This document shows, in pieces, positions 23,450-33,681 of a stretch of 64,000 nucleotides of DNA. How positions within the stretch are numbered: the stretch's first letter is position 1; each line of letters opens with the position of its first letter. Position numbers and translations under genes: made by a program. The stretch lies in contig OY856410.1 of NCBI GenBank assembly GCA_963693085.1, positions 1,332,772,304 through 1,332,836,303 on the forward strand, in the 5' to 3' direction. The notes below the pieces were generated by a model. It worked only from the letters and a program-made list of their open reading frames with translations, was not told the origin of the DNA and did no database searches. This DNA comes from Alisma plantago-aquatica (taxonomy: Eukaryota; Streptophyta; Magnoliopsida; Alismatales; Alismataceae).

Positions 23450-23845
23450 CTTTTCTGGGCGTCGGTTATTAGGAAAAACTGACGCCTTCTATGTTAGGCG
23501 TCGGTTGTTTACGACAACCGACGTCTATATTCGAAGACCAGCCAGACACGGGTACCGCTTTGTCTTCAGCGTCGGTTGTTTATAACAATCCGACGCTTAA
23601 AGTCGCCCGCGAAAAATAGTGTCCTTTTCAGCGTCGGTTATTTAGGTGGAAACCGACGCCTATGTGTGATGAAAATTTGCGCGAAAAGTGTCACCTTCAG
23701 CGTCGGTGATTAAAGGATAACCGACGCTGAAGGTGGTTCCCGCCAAACAATTTCATGAAATTATCGCCCAGTTGGACGTCGGTTTTCTCGGACAACCGAC
23801 GCTAAAGACATTTAGGCGTCGGTTGTTGTAAAAAACCGACGCGAT
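23450..23845. repeat. 5' subterminal GCGTCGGTT repeats of CACTA 1
   Basis: About a dozen copies of GCGTCGGTT or its complement AACCGACGC in both orientations, often as short inverted pairs with a run such as TGTTTA between. Such subterminal arrays are the TNPA-type binding sites of En/Spm elements. Confidence 0.85.
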
Positions 23846-23859
23846 TTGGGACTTAATAA

Positions 23860-24250
23860 CCCGCGGTGCCCGACTCTTCCCCTTCCTCCTGTTTCATTGC
23901 GAGCCCTTTCTGTTTCTCCGTCGATTCCCCACCCTGTCGCCGGCGATTTTCTTCTCCTTGTTCTCCACGACAGCGCCGTCGTGCCGCCTTCTCCGCGCCC
24001 CCTTCTCCGCGCCCCGCCGCCGCCTTCTCCGTGCTGCTGGAGCTCCCTTCTCCGCCGCCCCGCCGCCCCGCCGCCACTGCTGACGAGCCTGGAGCCCCCT
24101 TCTCCGCCGCGCCGCCGCCACTGCTGCTGGAGCTCGCCGCCACTGCTGCTGGAGCTCGCCGCCGACGCCTGACGAGCCTGGAGCTCGCCGCCTCAGCCTG
24201 CCTGACGCCATCAGCTTCCACCTGACTCCCGCTGCCTCCCGCGCCAACAG
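23860..24250 (+). other. GC-rich leader exon of CACTA 1
   Basis: A block of CGCCGCC/CTCCTT repeats, far richer in GC than its surroundings, directly after the subterminal repeats. It ends in ACAGGTATGCG, a good plant splice donor, about 1.8 kb before the transposase ATG. Long ORFs occur on both strands because of the base composition and match no domain known to me. I read it as a non-coding first exon. CACTA 2 has a comparable block at about 29690-29920. Confidence 0.5.
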
Positions 24251-25029
24251 GTATGCGCCAACTGGTTTTCTGGATATACACTAAAGGCCTTGTTTGATAT
24301 GAAGTGCATTGCTCTGCAATTCAAGTCTTAGAGAATAGGTCCAGATGAATTCCACGTTTTCGGACCCTCTCAGACTACTACATAATATTCAAGTTTTTGG
24401 ACCTTGCGTACAATGAATGCAGATTGCTTAATCCATTTGAGCACTATGACTTCCAATATGTATTTTTGAACAGTATCTGTCAATGATCACAAACTATCTA
24501 AATAAAGGAGCTAAAACATTATTGCACTTGAATTCGAAAACGATTTCCTAATAGCAATATCACAAACGTTTAGGGCAAGTTTCTTTATTTTCACCTTGTC
24601 GGTAGAACAGATTAGATTTACGTACGTCAAACCTCGGATGGATCCGTCCAATTTATTTTTGTGGCACCAATAGGAGATTCTTAAGATTATTTTAACATAG
24701 ACCAATTGGGAACTAAACTATCATACAATCTCTATAGTGGCTCGCAAAGCTAATAATCACTTAATATATATTCATGTTTGAGTGAGTCAAAAACTGATAT
24801 GTGAAACCAGCTACCCCACTCATCTTTCTTTTTGCCAGTACACAACCGAGTGCAGCCCCCTGCTCGTACCTGGGAGCGAGTCAAAAGTGGACCCCACCAA
24901 CCCCCCAACCCCCCAGTCAGGCATCTCCTAATGTTGGACAATGTGTTTGTTATAGGTGGTTTACATTTATTATATAAGAAAACGAATCTATGTTTCAAGT
25001 GTTGAACCTAATGTTGGACAATGTGTTTG

Positions 25030-26040
25030 TTATAGGTGGTTTACATTTATTATATAAGAATGACATCACATGTGTTTGTTGGCCTAGAAAGTCAACAATC
25101 ATTGTTCTTTATATTACTTGTACATTGGTATAAATTAGAATGAACAATCACTAAATTATATACTGTTTGTATGGAGTCCGGCTTCATTGTAGATGTCTAT
25201 TATTGTGTTTGTTGGCCTAGAAACCCGTCCAAGATTGACTCATTAGGAGTAAATCTTGGATAGTCCCCGGTTTGGGACTGTTCTTGAACACCTAATCTCA
25301 CTTAGGATGTAAGTGTATAATGTGTATTGAGTTTTCAAGAAAATTTTGGTAGCATTTCCCCGTTTGTTCTCTAAGTACATATGTACTTAGAGAACAGCGG
25401 GGAAATGCTGCCGAAATTTTCTTGAAAACCCAATACACATTATACACTTACTAGTGAGATTAGGTGTTCAAGGATGGGATAGGTGGTACACATTTATTAT
25501 ATATAAGAATGACATCACATGTGTTTGTTGGCCTAGAATGTGAACAATCATTGTTTTTTATATTACTTGTACATTGGTATAAATTAGAATGAACAATCAC
25601 CAAATTATATACTGTTTGTATGGAGTCCGGCTTCATTGTAGATGTCTATTATTGTGTTTGTTGGCCTAGAAACCCGTCCAAGATTGACTCATTAGGAGTA
25701 AATCTTGGATAGTCCCCGGTTTGGGACTGTTCTTGAACACCTAATCTCACTTAGGATGTAAGTGTATAATGTGTATTGAGTTTTCAAGAAAATTTTGGTA
25801 GCATTTCCCCGTTTGTTCTCTAAGTACATATGTACTTAGAGAACAGCGGGGAAATGCTGCCGAAATTTTCTTGAAAACCCAATACACATTATACACTTAC
25901 TAGTGAGATTAGGTGTTCAAGGATGGGATAGGTGGTACACATTTATTATATATAAGAATGACATCACATGTGTTTGTTGGCATTTCCCCGTTTCTTCTCT
26001 AAGTATATATGTACTTAGAGAACAGCGGGGAAATGTTGCC
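25030..26040. repeat. 449-bp tandem repeats with large palindromes
   Basis: Two nearly identical 449-bp units (about 25030-25478 and 25479-25927) and part of a third. Each has a palindrome of roughly 95 bp per arm, centred on ACAT/ATGT at 25380/25381, 25829/25830 and, shorter, 26008/26009. The arms run from TTGAACACCTAATCTCAC to GTGAGATTAGGTGTTCAA and are imperfect. Related units are in CACTA 2. The region would be an intron or 5' UTR of the transposase gene. Confidence 0.9.
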
Positions 26041-26099
26041 TAATCTTTTCCTAATATATACTTGTTTCCTAATATATACTTGTTTTCTCTGATCATAGA

Positions 26100-27836
26100 A
26101 TGGATAGATCATGGATGTCGATTCGTAATCGTTGTACCCCAGAGTTTATATCTGGTCTTGATCAGTTTATTAGATTTGCCGAGGAACATAGGAAAAAACC
26201 TACAGATAGGTTCTACTGTCCATGTAGGCATTGCGGTAACAACTTGAAAGTCAACACTGGTGAGGAAATCAAAAGTCATGTCATGTGCAACGGGATTGTA
26301 CAAGGCTATACAGAATGGCACTGGCATGGAGAAATTTCAAAATCGAAACCAGTAGATGTCGATAGCGATGACGTAAATGTGAACGAACCAGTTCCAGCAG
26401 ACATCGTTGATGCGATGCTGGATAGTTGTAGGGTAGAGCACACCGATCCACCACCTATCTTTACAAACATTGTGCATGATGCTGAGATACCGTTATACAC
26501 AGGTTGTGCTAAGTTTACGAAGCTTAGCGCTGTCTTGAGATTGTATAAGTTGAAAGCTAACAATAGATGGAGCGACAAAAGCTTCACTTCATTGTTGACT
26601 TTGTTGAAAGAAATGCTTCCTGAAGGAAACGAGCTTCCAATCTCAACATACCAGGTAAAGAAAATGTTGTGCCCAATGGGAATGGAGGCCAAGAAGATAC
26701 ACGCATGCCCGAATGATTGTGTATTATTTCAAAAGGACTATGTAGATTTGAAAGATTGTCCAAAATGTGGTGCGTCACGGTATAAATTGACGACTTCGGG
26801 GGAGTTCAAAACTGGTTCTCCTGCCAAGGTGTTGTGGTATCTACCTATAATATCACGGTTTCAACGCTTGTTTGCAAATCCGAAAGATGCGAAGAATCTG
26901 AGGTGGCATGCAGATGTTAAGAAAAATAATGATGGGATCCTACGACATGCGTCTGATTCCCCACAGTGGAAGAAGATTGATCTATTGTACCCTAAATTTG
27001 GTGAAGAAGATAGGAATCTAAGACTTGGGCTTTGTACAAATGGGATGAATCCGTACGGGACATTGAGCAGCCAACATAGCACTTGGCCAGTCATGCTTGT
27101 TATATACAATCTTCCTCCCTGGATGTGTATGAAAAATAAGTATGTTATGTTGTCATTGTTGATATCGGGCCCTAAACAACCCGGAAATGATATCGATGTT
27201 TATCTTGAACCTTTGATTGATGACTTAAAGAAACTTTGGGCTGAAGGTGTGATGACCTATGATGCTTCAGCAAAAGAGACATTTCGTTTGCACGCTATGT
27301 TGTTTTGCACTATTAATGACTTTCCAGCATATGGGAATTTGTCTGGATATAGTGTCAAAGGAGCTAAAGCGTGTCCTATATGTGAAGAAAACACTGATTC
27401 AATAAGACTAAAACATGGCGGCAAGACTGTATATCTTGGTCATCGAAGGTTTCTTTCAAAATTCCATCCGTATCGTAGGAAGCGCAAAGCATTCAATGGA
27501 TGGAATGATGAACGAAGTGCACCTAAACCTATACCAGGGGATGTTGTTTATGAAAGAGTAAAAGACATTGTCAATGAATTTGGTAAGAAATCACAATGTA
27601 GTATGGCCACACGGAGTGACAATTCTTTATTCAAGAAGAAGTCAATATTTTGGGATCTTCCTTATTGGAGTTCTTTGACAGTCAGGCATTGTATCGATGT
27701 AATGCACGTTGAGAAAAATGTCTGTGATAGCATCATTGGTTTTTTAACCGACGCCTATTTAGCCTATAGGCGTCGGTCGTTTAGTAGATATCCGACGCCA
27801 AACAGGGTCCGCGCCACAGAAAATGGCGTCAGCTAG
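26100..27836 (+). pseudogene. TNP2-type CACTA transposase, C-terminally truncated
   Basis: Transposase that would bind and cut the CACTA ends. ATG at 26100; 546 native codons without a stop, then 32 codons from an inverted repeat, ending at TAG 27834. The N-terminus (about residues 1-75) is a transposase-associated domain with WM...CPCRHCGNN. The TNP2/Transposase_21 region starts near residue 140 and includes HACPNDCVLF and KDCPKCGASRYK (likely zinc ligands), the central FRLHAMLFCTINDFPAYGNLSGYSVKG block and HCIDVMHVEKNVCDSIIG. Family members continue well beyond this last block; here the remainder is gone and the frame runs into subterminal-repeat sequence. The good frame up to the break suggests a fairly recent truncation. 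No second gene remains in this element. Confidence 0.88.
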
Positions 27837-27984
27837 GGCACTTTCTGCGTCGGTTTTGAGATGAATAACCGACGCAGAAAGTGCCCTAGCTGACGCCATT
27901 TTCTGTGGCGCGGACCCTGTTTGGCGTCGGATATCTACTAAACGACCGACGCCTATAGGCTAAATAGGCGTCGGTTAAAAAACC
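27738..27984. repeat. Perfect 118-bp inverted repeat at the transposase truncation point
   Basis: Arms 27738-27855 and 27867-27984, each 118 bp and identical in inverted orientation by my base-by-base reading, with an 11-bp spacer (27856-27866). The arms contain AACCGACGC/GCGTCGGTT subterminal motifs. The left arm begins exactly where the TNP2 homology stops. Confidence 0.93.
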
Positions 27985-28093
27985 GACGCCGAAGTGTTCG
28001 ACCTTTAGCGGCGCCCACATAGGCGTCGGTTGGAAACCGACGCCAAATGGGGTTAAACGACCGACGCCAAAGGCCGTTTCTGTAGTAGTGCTA

Positions 28094-29147
28094 CACACCT
28101 TAAAAGAAATTTCGTCCTAAGAATTAATCCAGAAAACCCATTTTGTCACATCATATACATATTAAAATAACTTTCATCCTCGAAAGTCAACCATACTCAT
28201 AATTCTAGGGAAAGCCTATTCTTACCTTCATCCACATGTAGGCACTATTCTATGTACAACATATCCACAAAACCAAAGCTCCATGATCATAACCAAACCA
28301 CTCTTGGGAGGTTTCAAGAGCATCTAGGATGAAACCTCACTTCATAGAAGGCTCAGCCAAGGGTTTAGAAGCTTAGGTTATGTCACTACATATCTCACAT
28401 GTTAGGGTTGCATATTTATCCTTACCCATGCATCATTATTCAACATGTTCCAAAGAAGTTAACTAAGGTTAACCCGTTATCAAGGTGTCATCAACATTTA
28501 TTGAGACAATTGTTAGAACATTTTCAACATTAACATATGCCTTTTAGGAGGGAGTTAACTATAATTCATTTGTGTTATCTATCTAGATCATATCAAGGTG
28601 TTATAATCATTATGTTGTGCTTACTATCAACTATATTTTTCATCTTTGTTAAGCACTAAGATTAACACCTCATGTAACATGTTTCATTCATATGATTGTA
28701 TTTCATAGCTCATAAAAAATTACAACATTTACTAGTGATTTCATCACAAGATTAACCAACAGTATCACATTATCATCATTATTCATGTGCATGGTTAACC
28801 ATTTATGCATTGATATGAATTAAACCATTTCTAGATTTCCTTCATGTATAACATCTCAAGATTACATCACATCCTTACATATATTATATCATGGTTTTGA
28901 TAAAGAAACTTATATGAGTGGCTTATCAAAACTTCATCTAGTCCAACTGAGGTTCTCCAGACCCATATCATGAGGATAGTTCCATTCTCAGTCTCTCTGA
29001 GCTAACTCAACTCTATGATTATCTCATATGCATATACTTTATCTTTCCTCTCTTGGTCTAGGGTTCTCAGATTACCTCATTGGCACTAGTCACAACGTTA
29101 GAAGCTCAAGTCACATAAGCACAAACCAAAACATGCTATGATGTTCT
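28094..29147 (-). other. Internal region of the chromovirus-like B-C unit, left part
   Basis: Starts with the PPT-side sequence shared with 7064-7133. The rest is AT-rich, without a recognisable gag or pol fragment on either strand. It ends where CACTA 2 begins. Confidence 0.55.
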
Positions 29148-29954
29148 CACTACTACAGAAACAACATTCAATGTCGCGTTTCTGGGCGTCGGGTATTTAA
29201 CAAAACCAACGCCTATAATATTCAATGTCAGATATTTAGGAACCCTGATGTCTATATTCAAAGACCAACCAGACATGGGTATCGCTATGTATTCAGCGTC
29301 GGCTAGGCAAAACAAACCGACGCCTAAAATCGCTCGCGAAATCAAATTTTTGAGCGAATTTTTTTTTGCCCCAAAGTATCACATACAGGGTCGGTTTTTT
29401 AACCATTAACCGATGCCGATATAAGATGGAAATTTGCACAAAAAGTTCCAATTTAAGCGCCGATTATCCTGTGATAACTGACACTGATAATGGTTCCCGC
29501 CAAATAATTTAGGGCAAAGATTGTCTAATTGGACGTCGGTTGTTTACTATCAACTGACGTTGAAGAGTGAAAGGCGTCCGTTTTGGAGATAACTGCCTCT
29601 GTTGACCAACTTAATAGACCCAATCACCTGACTCTTCCCCCTTTCTTCCTGTTTCATCACGATAATTCCTGTGCTCACCGATCTCGCCTAAAATCGTCTG
29701 ACGACCCTGTGCTCACCACCGCTGATGTTGTGCTCGTCGTCGCTGCTGCTGGTGCACTCTGCTCACCGTCGTCATCGCCGCATCCTCTTTCTACTGCTGT
29801 TGCCTCCACTGCTTCTCTGCTCTCTTCTCCTGGTGCCAGTGCGAGCGCCTCTCTGTTCTGCTTTTCTCCTGCTCGCCGCTACTACTGCTGCCGCTCTTCT
29901 CCACGCTAGCTCTAGGTAGCCCAAGCTCCTTACCCTAGCTCCTTCTCCCTAGCT

Positions 29955-30039
29955 CCTTACCAACAGCAAGCACGGCCGTGGCTGTGTTGGCCTACCACGG
30001 CCGTGCTGTCCAGCACGGCCGTGCTTGCTGTTGGTAAGG
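29955..30039. repeat. 26-bp inverted repeat hairpin in CACTA 2
   Basis: Arms 29955-29980 and 30014-30039 are perfect inverted copies containing CACGGCCGTG; the 33-base loop holds another copy. CACTA 3 carries the related CACGGCCGTGCTATCCAGCA at about 61247, so the motif is shared in the family. Confidence 0.88.
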
Positions 30040-30305
30040 ATATGAACAAATCTTTATGTAATGCTTTATGTAAATCCTTGGATACGAACAAATGTTTTGC
30101 TTGCATATATTTGTTCTTCTAATCCTAATGTTTGACCTAATTCAGTAAATTTTGATGCATGTTGAAATAAGATTTAAACTTTTCCATTCTAGCATCCTAA
30201 TTTGATTTGATTAAACCTAACATAGATGAAACCCTAACATCAATTGTGATGAAACCCTAACATTAATTGTGATGAAACCCTAACATGTACATATCAATTA
30301 TTGTT

Positions 30306-30950
30306 TTTGTTGGCCTAGAAACCCGTCCAAGATTTACTCATTAGGAGTAAATCTTGGATAGTCCCCAGTTTGGGACTGTTCTTGAACACCTAATCTCACT
30401 TAGAATGTAAGTGTATAATGTGTATTGGGTTTTCGAGAAAATTTTGATAGCATTTCCCCATTTGTTCTCTAAGTACATATGTACTTAGAGAACAGTGGGG
30501 AAATGTTGTCCAAATTTTCTTAAAAACCCAATACACATTATACACTTACTAGTGAGATTAGGTGTTCAAGGATGGGATAGGTTGTACACATTTATTATAT
30601 ATAAGAATGACATCACATGTGTTTGTTGGCCTAGAAACCCGTCCAATATTTACTCATTAGGAGTAAATCTTGGATAGTCCCCGGTTTGGGACTATTCTTG
30701 AACACCTAATCTCACTTAGGATGTAAGTGTATAATGTGTATTTGGTTTTTGAGAAAATTTTAGTAGCACTTCTCCATTTGTTCTCTAAGTACATATGTAC
30801 TTAGAGAACAGTGGGGAAATGCTGCCGAAATTTTCTTGTAAACTCAACACACATTATACACTTACTAGTGAGATTAGGTGTTCAAGGATGGGATAGGTGG
30901 TAAATATTTATTATATATCAGAATGACATCACATGTGTTTATGCCCTGAA
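30306..30950. repeat. Palindromic tandem units in CACTA 2
   Basis: Two units, period about 316 bp, with palindrome centres at 30478/30479 and 30794/30795. They match the 449-bp units of CACTA 1 from GGCCTAGAAACCCGTCCAA onward but lack part of the unit. Confidence 0.85.
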
Positions 30951-30953
30951 TTT

Positions 30954-30998
30954 CACTACTACAGAACATGTCATTGGCGTCGGTTGTTTATGCCCTTT
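30954..30998 (+). mobile_element. CACTA terminal fragment
   Basis: CACTACTACAGAACATGTC followed by GCGTCGGTTGTT, about 45 bp, inside CACTA 2. The word TTTATGCCC stands on both sides (about 30938-30946 and 30987-30995). This may be a captured end or the remains of a nested insertion. Confidence 0.55.
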
Positions 30999-31226
30999 TG
31001 TTGTTGCCAACTTCACAAAATATTAAAGCTAATGATGACTTATATGTGCGCGGAGATCACAATGAAGGATTGTTAATTGATAAAAGATCACAATTTTAGA
31101 GGCATGCATGTTTATATTTTTTTATTGAAGATAAATGTTTGGTTTTTTAATATCAATATCATTTTCAGATTTGATGTTTCATTATCTTCAGATGCTAAAT
31201 GCTTGCCTTTTTAATGACATTTTTAG

Positions 31227-32328
31227 ATGGATGACCATGATGAGCATGATGTCCATGATGAGCATGAAGTCCACGATGAGCATGCTGTCCATGATGGGCA
31301 TGGTGAGGATACCAATGTAAGTTCTAAAAACATATCATGTATTTCTATAAAATTCATTATCTTCTAGTTATGTCATATATCCCATATTTCTATATTGCGC
31401 TAATTCAGTGTGTTTATTTTTGTCAAATTTTAGGTCGATGATGCACATGTACCCACTGAAGCACTGGAGGAACTTGATGTGCATCACCAAAAACTTAACA
31501 AGAAAAGGGGCATCACTCTGTTGAAGAAGTTAATAGCGCTAAGTGGCAGTGGATCCAGATTGGTTGTGGAGTTTGATAATGGAGGAAATGCAATTGGAGT
31601 GAACCACAATAATTTTGTAAACTATCTTGGGACTGTCACTCGAAGCCATTGTTGTGTTAAGTATGATAATTGGCATAAAGTTCCTCAGGCGAAGAAAGAC
31701 TTGATATGGAAGGATTTATGTGTGAGTTATTATTATTTGCAATTCTATTTTGTAGATTACAAATTCTATTATTTGCAATTCTATTTTTGGATACTAGTTA
31801 ATAATAATTCTATTTTACAGAATTTGTTTGCATTGGATGAGAAGTTGCATCGTAAAAGCGTGATGCAATGCACTGGAAAGATGCTAAGGAACTATAGGAC
31901 AAATCTCAACAGAGAATACATAACATATGGTGATAAGAAGAAGAAGTCAGCCCTTGAACAGTGGAACTTCTTGGACAAAGAAGATTGGGACACGTTTGTT
32001 GCTTCAAGGAAATATGAAGAATTCAAGGTATTAGGCGTCACTCCCAATTTAATTAATATATGTTGTATTCACCTATTCAAGATTAACATTTAGTGCTACT
32101 AACCAAATCATTAATGTGCATACTAACTAGGCCCTCAGTGAGGTGCAAAAATCAAGGCGTGCACTGAATGTGCATGACCACACTATGGGTCCAAAGGGCT
32201 ATGCAAGCATTCGCCAAAGACTACAGGCGGAGTCTGCTGCTACTCAGCAATCCTCTACTATAGGTAGCACACCTCTGCCTCACCATGATGTTTGGATAGC
32301 TGGGAGTAAAAATAGAAGGGAGAAATAA
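31227..32328 (+). CDS. Transposase_24 (Ptta/En/Spm) protein, four exons
   Basis: Predicted exons 31227-31316, 31434-31721, 31821-32027 and 32131-32328, all phase 0, giving about 260 aa. Donors read GTAAGT, GTGAGT and GTATTA; acceptors read TTTTAG, TTACAG and AACTAG. Exon 1 encodes an Asp/His-rich repeat (DEHDVHDEHEVHDEH). Exons 2 and 3 hold the domain: KKRGITLLKKLIAL, VEFDNGGNAIGVNHNNFVNYLG, an IWKDL block and DWDTFVASRKYEEFK. Exon 4 starts ALSEVQKSRRALNVHDHTMGPKGYASIRQRL. This is the second class of protein encoded by En/Spm-like elements and is thought to assist transposition; its exact role is not settled. No stop or frameshift is seen. The start of exon 1 is uncertain, since upstream exons could exist. 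Confidence 0.75.
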
Positions 32329-32450
32329 GGAAGCCCACAACTGCTGAGGCGGCTGCAAAAATGGTAAAATACAACTCTTAGAGCAATCGTTTAAATATTG
32401 ATTATTTTTGGTGTTAACTTACCAATTTCTGTTGATGGTGATTACACCAC

Positions 32451-33681
32451 TAGATTCCAATGTGGGAAACCACCAACCCGAGCATGAGGCTTCACAAAAA
32501 CTAACATAGATACCTCCTCTAGGGTCTTGGGCTCTCTCCCTCACCTAGATGGTAGGATCTCATATTCATATTCACATATGCACATATAACCAGCCTCTCT
32601 CTGTCTCTTGGGTATGGTCCTCCCAAGGACATCTAGGGTTCATCAAGACTATAGGAATCATGAATTAGTCAACTCAACTCATTCACTCAGGAGTATTCTA
32701 GTTTAGGACATATCATATCACATATCTCAGAATTCTCATATCTTGGAGTTTAGGTTCTCTAACCTTCTCCCAATGGGTCTCACTCTCTCTAGAGTTAACC
32801 CCGAAACTAGTCCTAATACTAGAGGTCCTCCTTCATAAAAGAGATTGAGGCTCATGCTGACTCAAAACCTAGTCTTAGCTTAACATGTATCTTATCTCAT
32901 AAAAGCCTATTTACTTGCATCCTCAAAACTTATCTCAAATCCTCAAAACTAAACTTACATCCTTAAAGACAAACATAGATCATCACAAACTATCTTATAT
33001 CATCTATATAAGACATAGATTGTATCATCAAACTTATTATATCTATTCCATCTATCACATATACCAAACAAGGCTCTAGACATCTAATCTAGAACTACTC
33101 TCTCTTCTAGACTGATGTCATACACTTTCACTTAGGTTGTGTGACCACCTTCTACTCGTACATGTGTGGGGACACATTTTTGTAATACATATACATAATA
33201 AAATATTATATAGTTTTTCTCTGATAAAACAAGCGTTAGATAAAACTATTGAGGTTCGATCCATTTGGAATCAAAAACCAAATCCTAAAAATGAGTGTCC
33301 CACACATATTAGAGAGTACAATATCAGGTTAACTAGTGAAAAGGGTGAGAACATGGTGTAGACTAGTGTAGATACTCTAGACAAGGTGCGCAATATGTTT
33401 AGGGTTTCTCTTCCCTTGATGCACATCATTTCCAAATAGTGCAACGTCCCATACCGCTACACTACAAGGAAAGTATAACATCTAAGGACATGCTATACAA
33501 CAAGCACTAGTCTAGACCTAGTTCTCGGACATCTAGGTGTTATCCTAGAGGCTAGGTCACATCTTGTCTCTAAAAGACAATTAATCTAACCCTAAAAATT
33601 ATTAAGTTCAAGGTTCTTTAGTTTTGAGTTGCATAATGAGCAAATGACAGACTTTGCTATTGTTCATGCTTTGAATCCACC
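32451..33681 (-). other. Internal region of the chromovirus-like B-C unit, right part
   Basis: AT-rich, no domain-bearing ORF on either strand. It ends with a decayed PBS (GCTTTGAATCCACC at 33668-33681, versus GCTCTGATACCACC left of LTR B). Confidence 0.5.

Larger units (their letters stand above)
23421..28090 (+). mobile_element. CACTA (En/Spm) transposon 1
   Basis: 4670 bp with 14-bp perfect TIRs CACTACTACAGAAA (23421-23434) and TTTCTGTAGTAGTG (28077-28090), and a 3-bp TSD CTA at 23418-23420 and 28091-28093. The uninterrupted target (CATCCTACACACC) is preserved at 7056-7068 beside LTR A, which proves both borders. Subterminal GCGTCGGTT repeats lie at both ends. It encodes a truncated TNP2 transposase on the plus strand and no second protein, so it is a deletion derivative. 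Confidence 0.93.
29148..32450 (+). mobile_element. CACTA (En/Spm) transposon 2, 3' end missing
   Basis: Starts with CACTACTACAGAA at 29148 (preceded by TCT), followed by diverged GCGTCGG/CCGACGCC repeats, a GC-rich leader, palindromic tandem units and a Transposase_24 gene. I found no matching TTCTGTAGTAGTG right end before LTR C, so the right side is lost or too decayed; 32450 is approximate. It sits in the internal region of the B-C unit. Confidence 0.75.

Noticed and set aside
23846..24281. Pro/Ser/Ala-rich ORFs of 108-142 codons on both strands
   Set aside because: Overlapping ORFs in several frames of a CGCCGCC repeat are expected by chance; no domain and no conservation.
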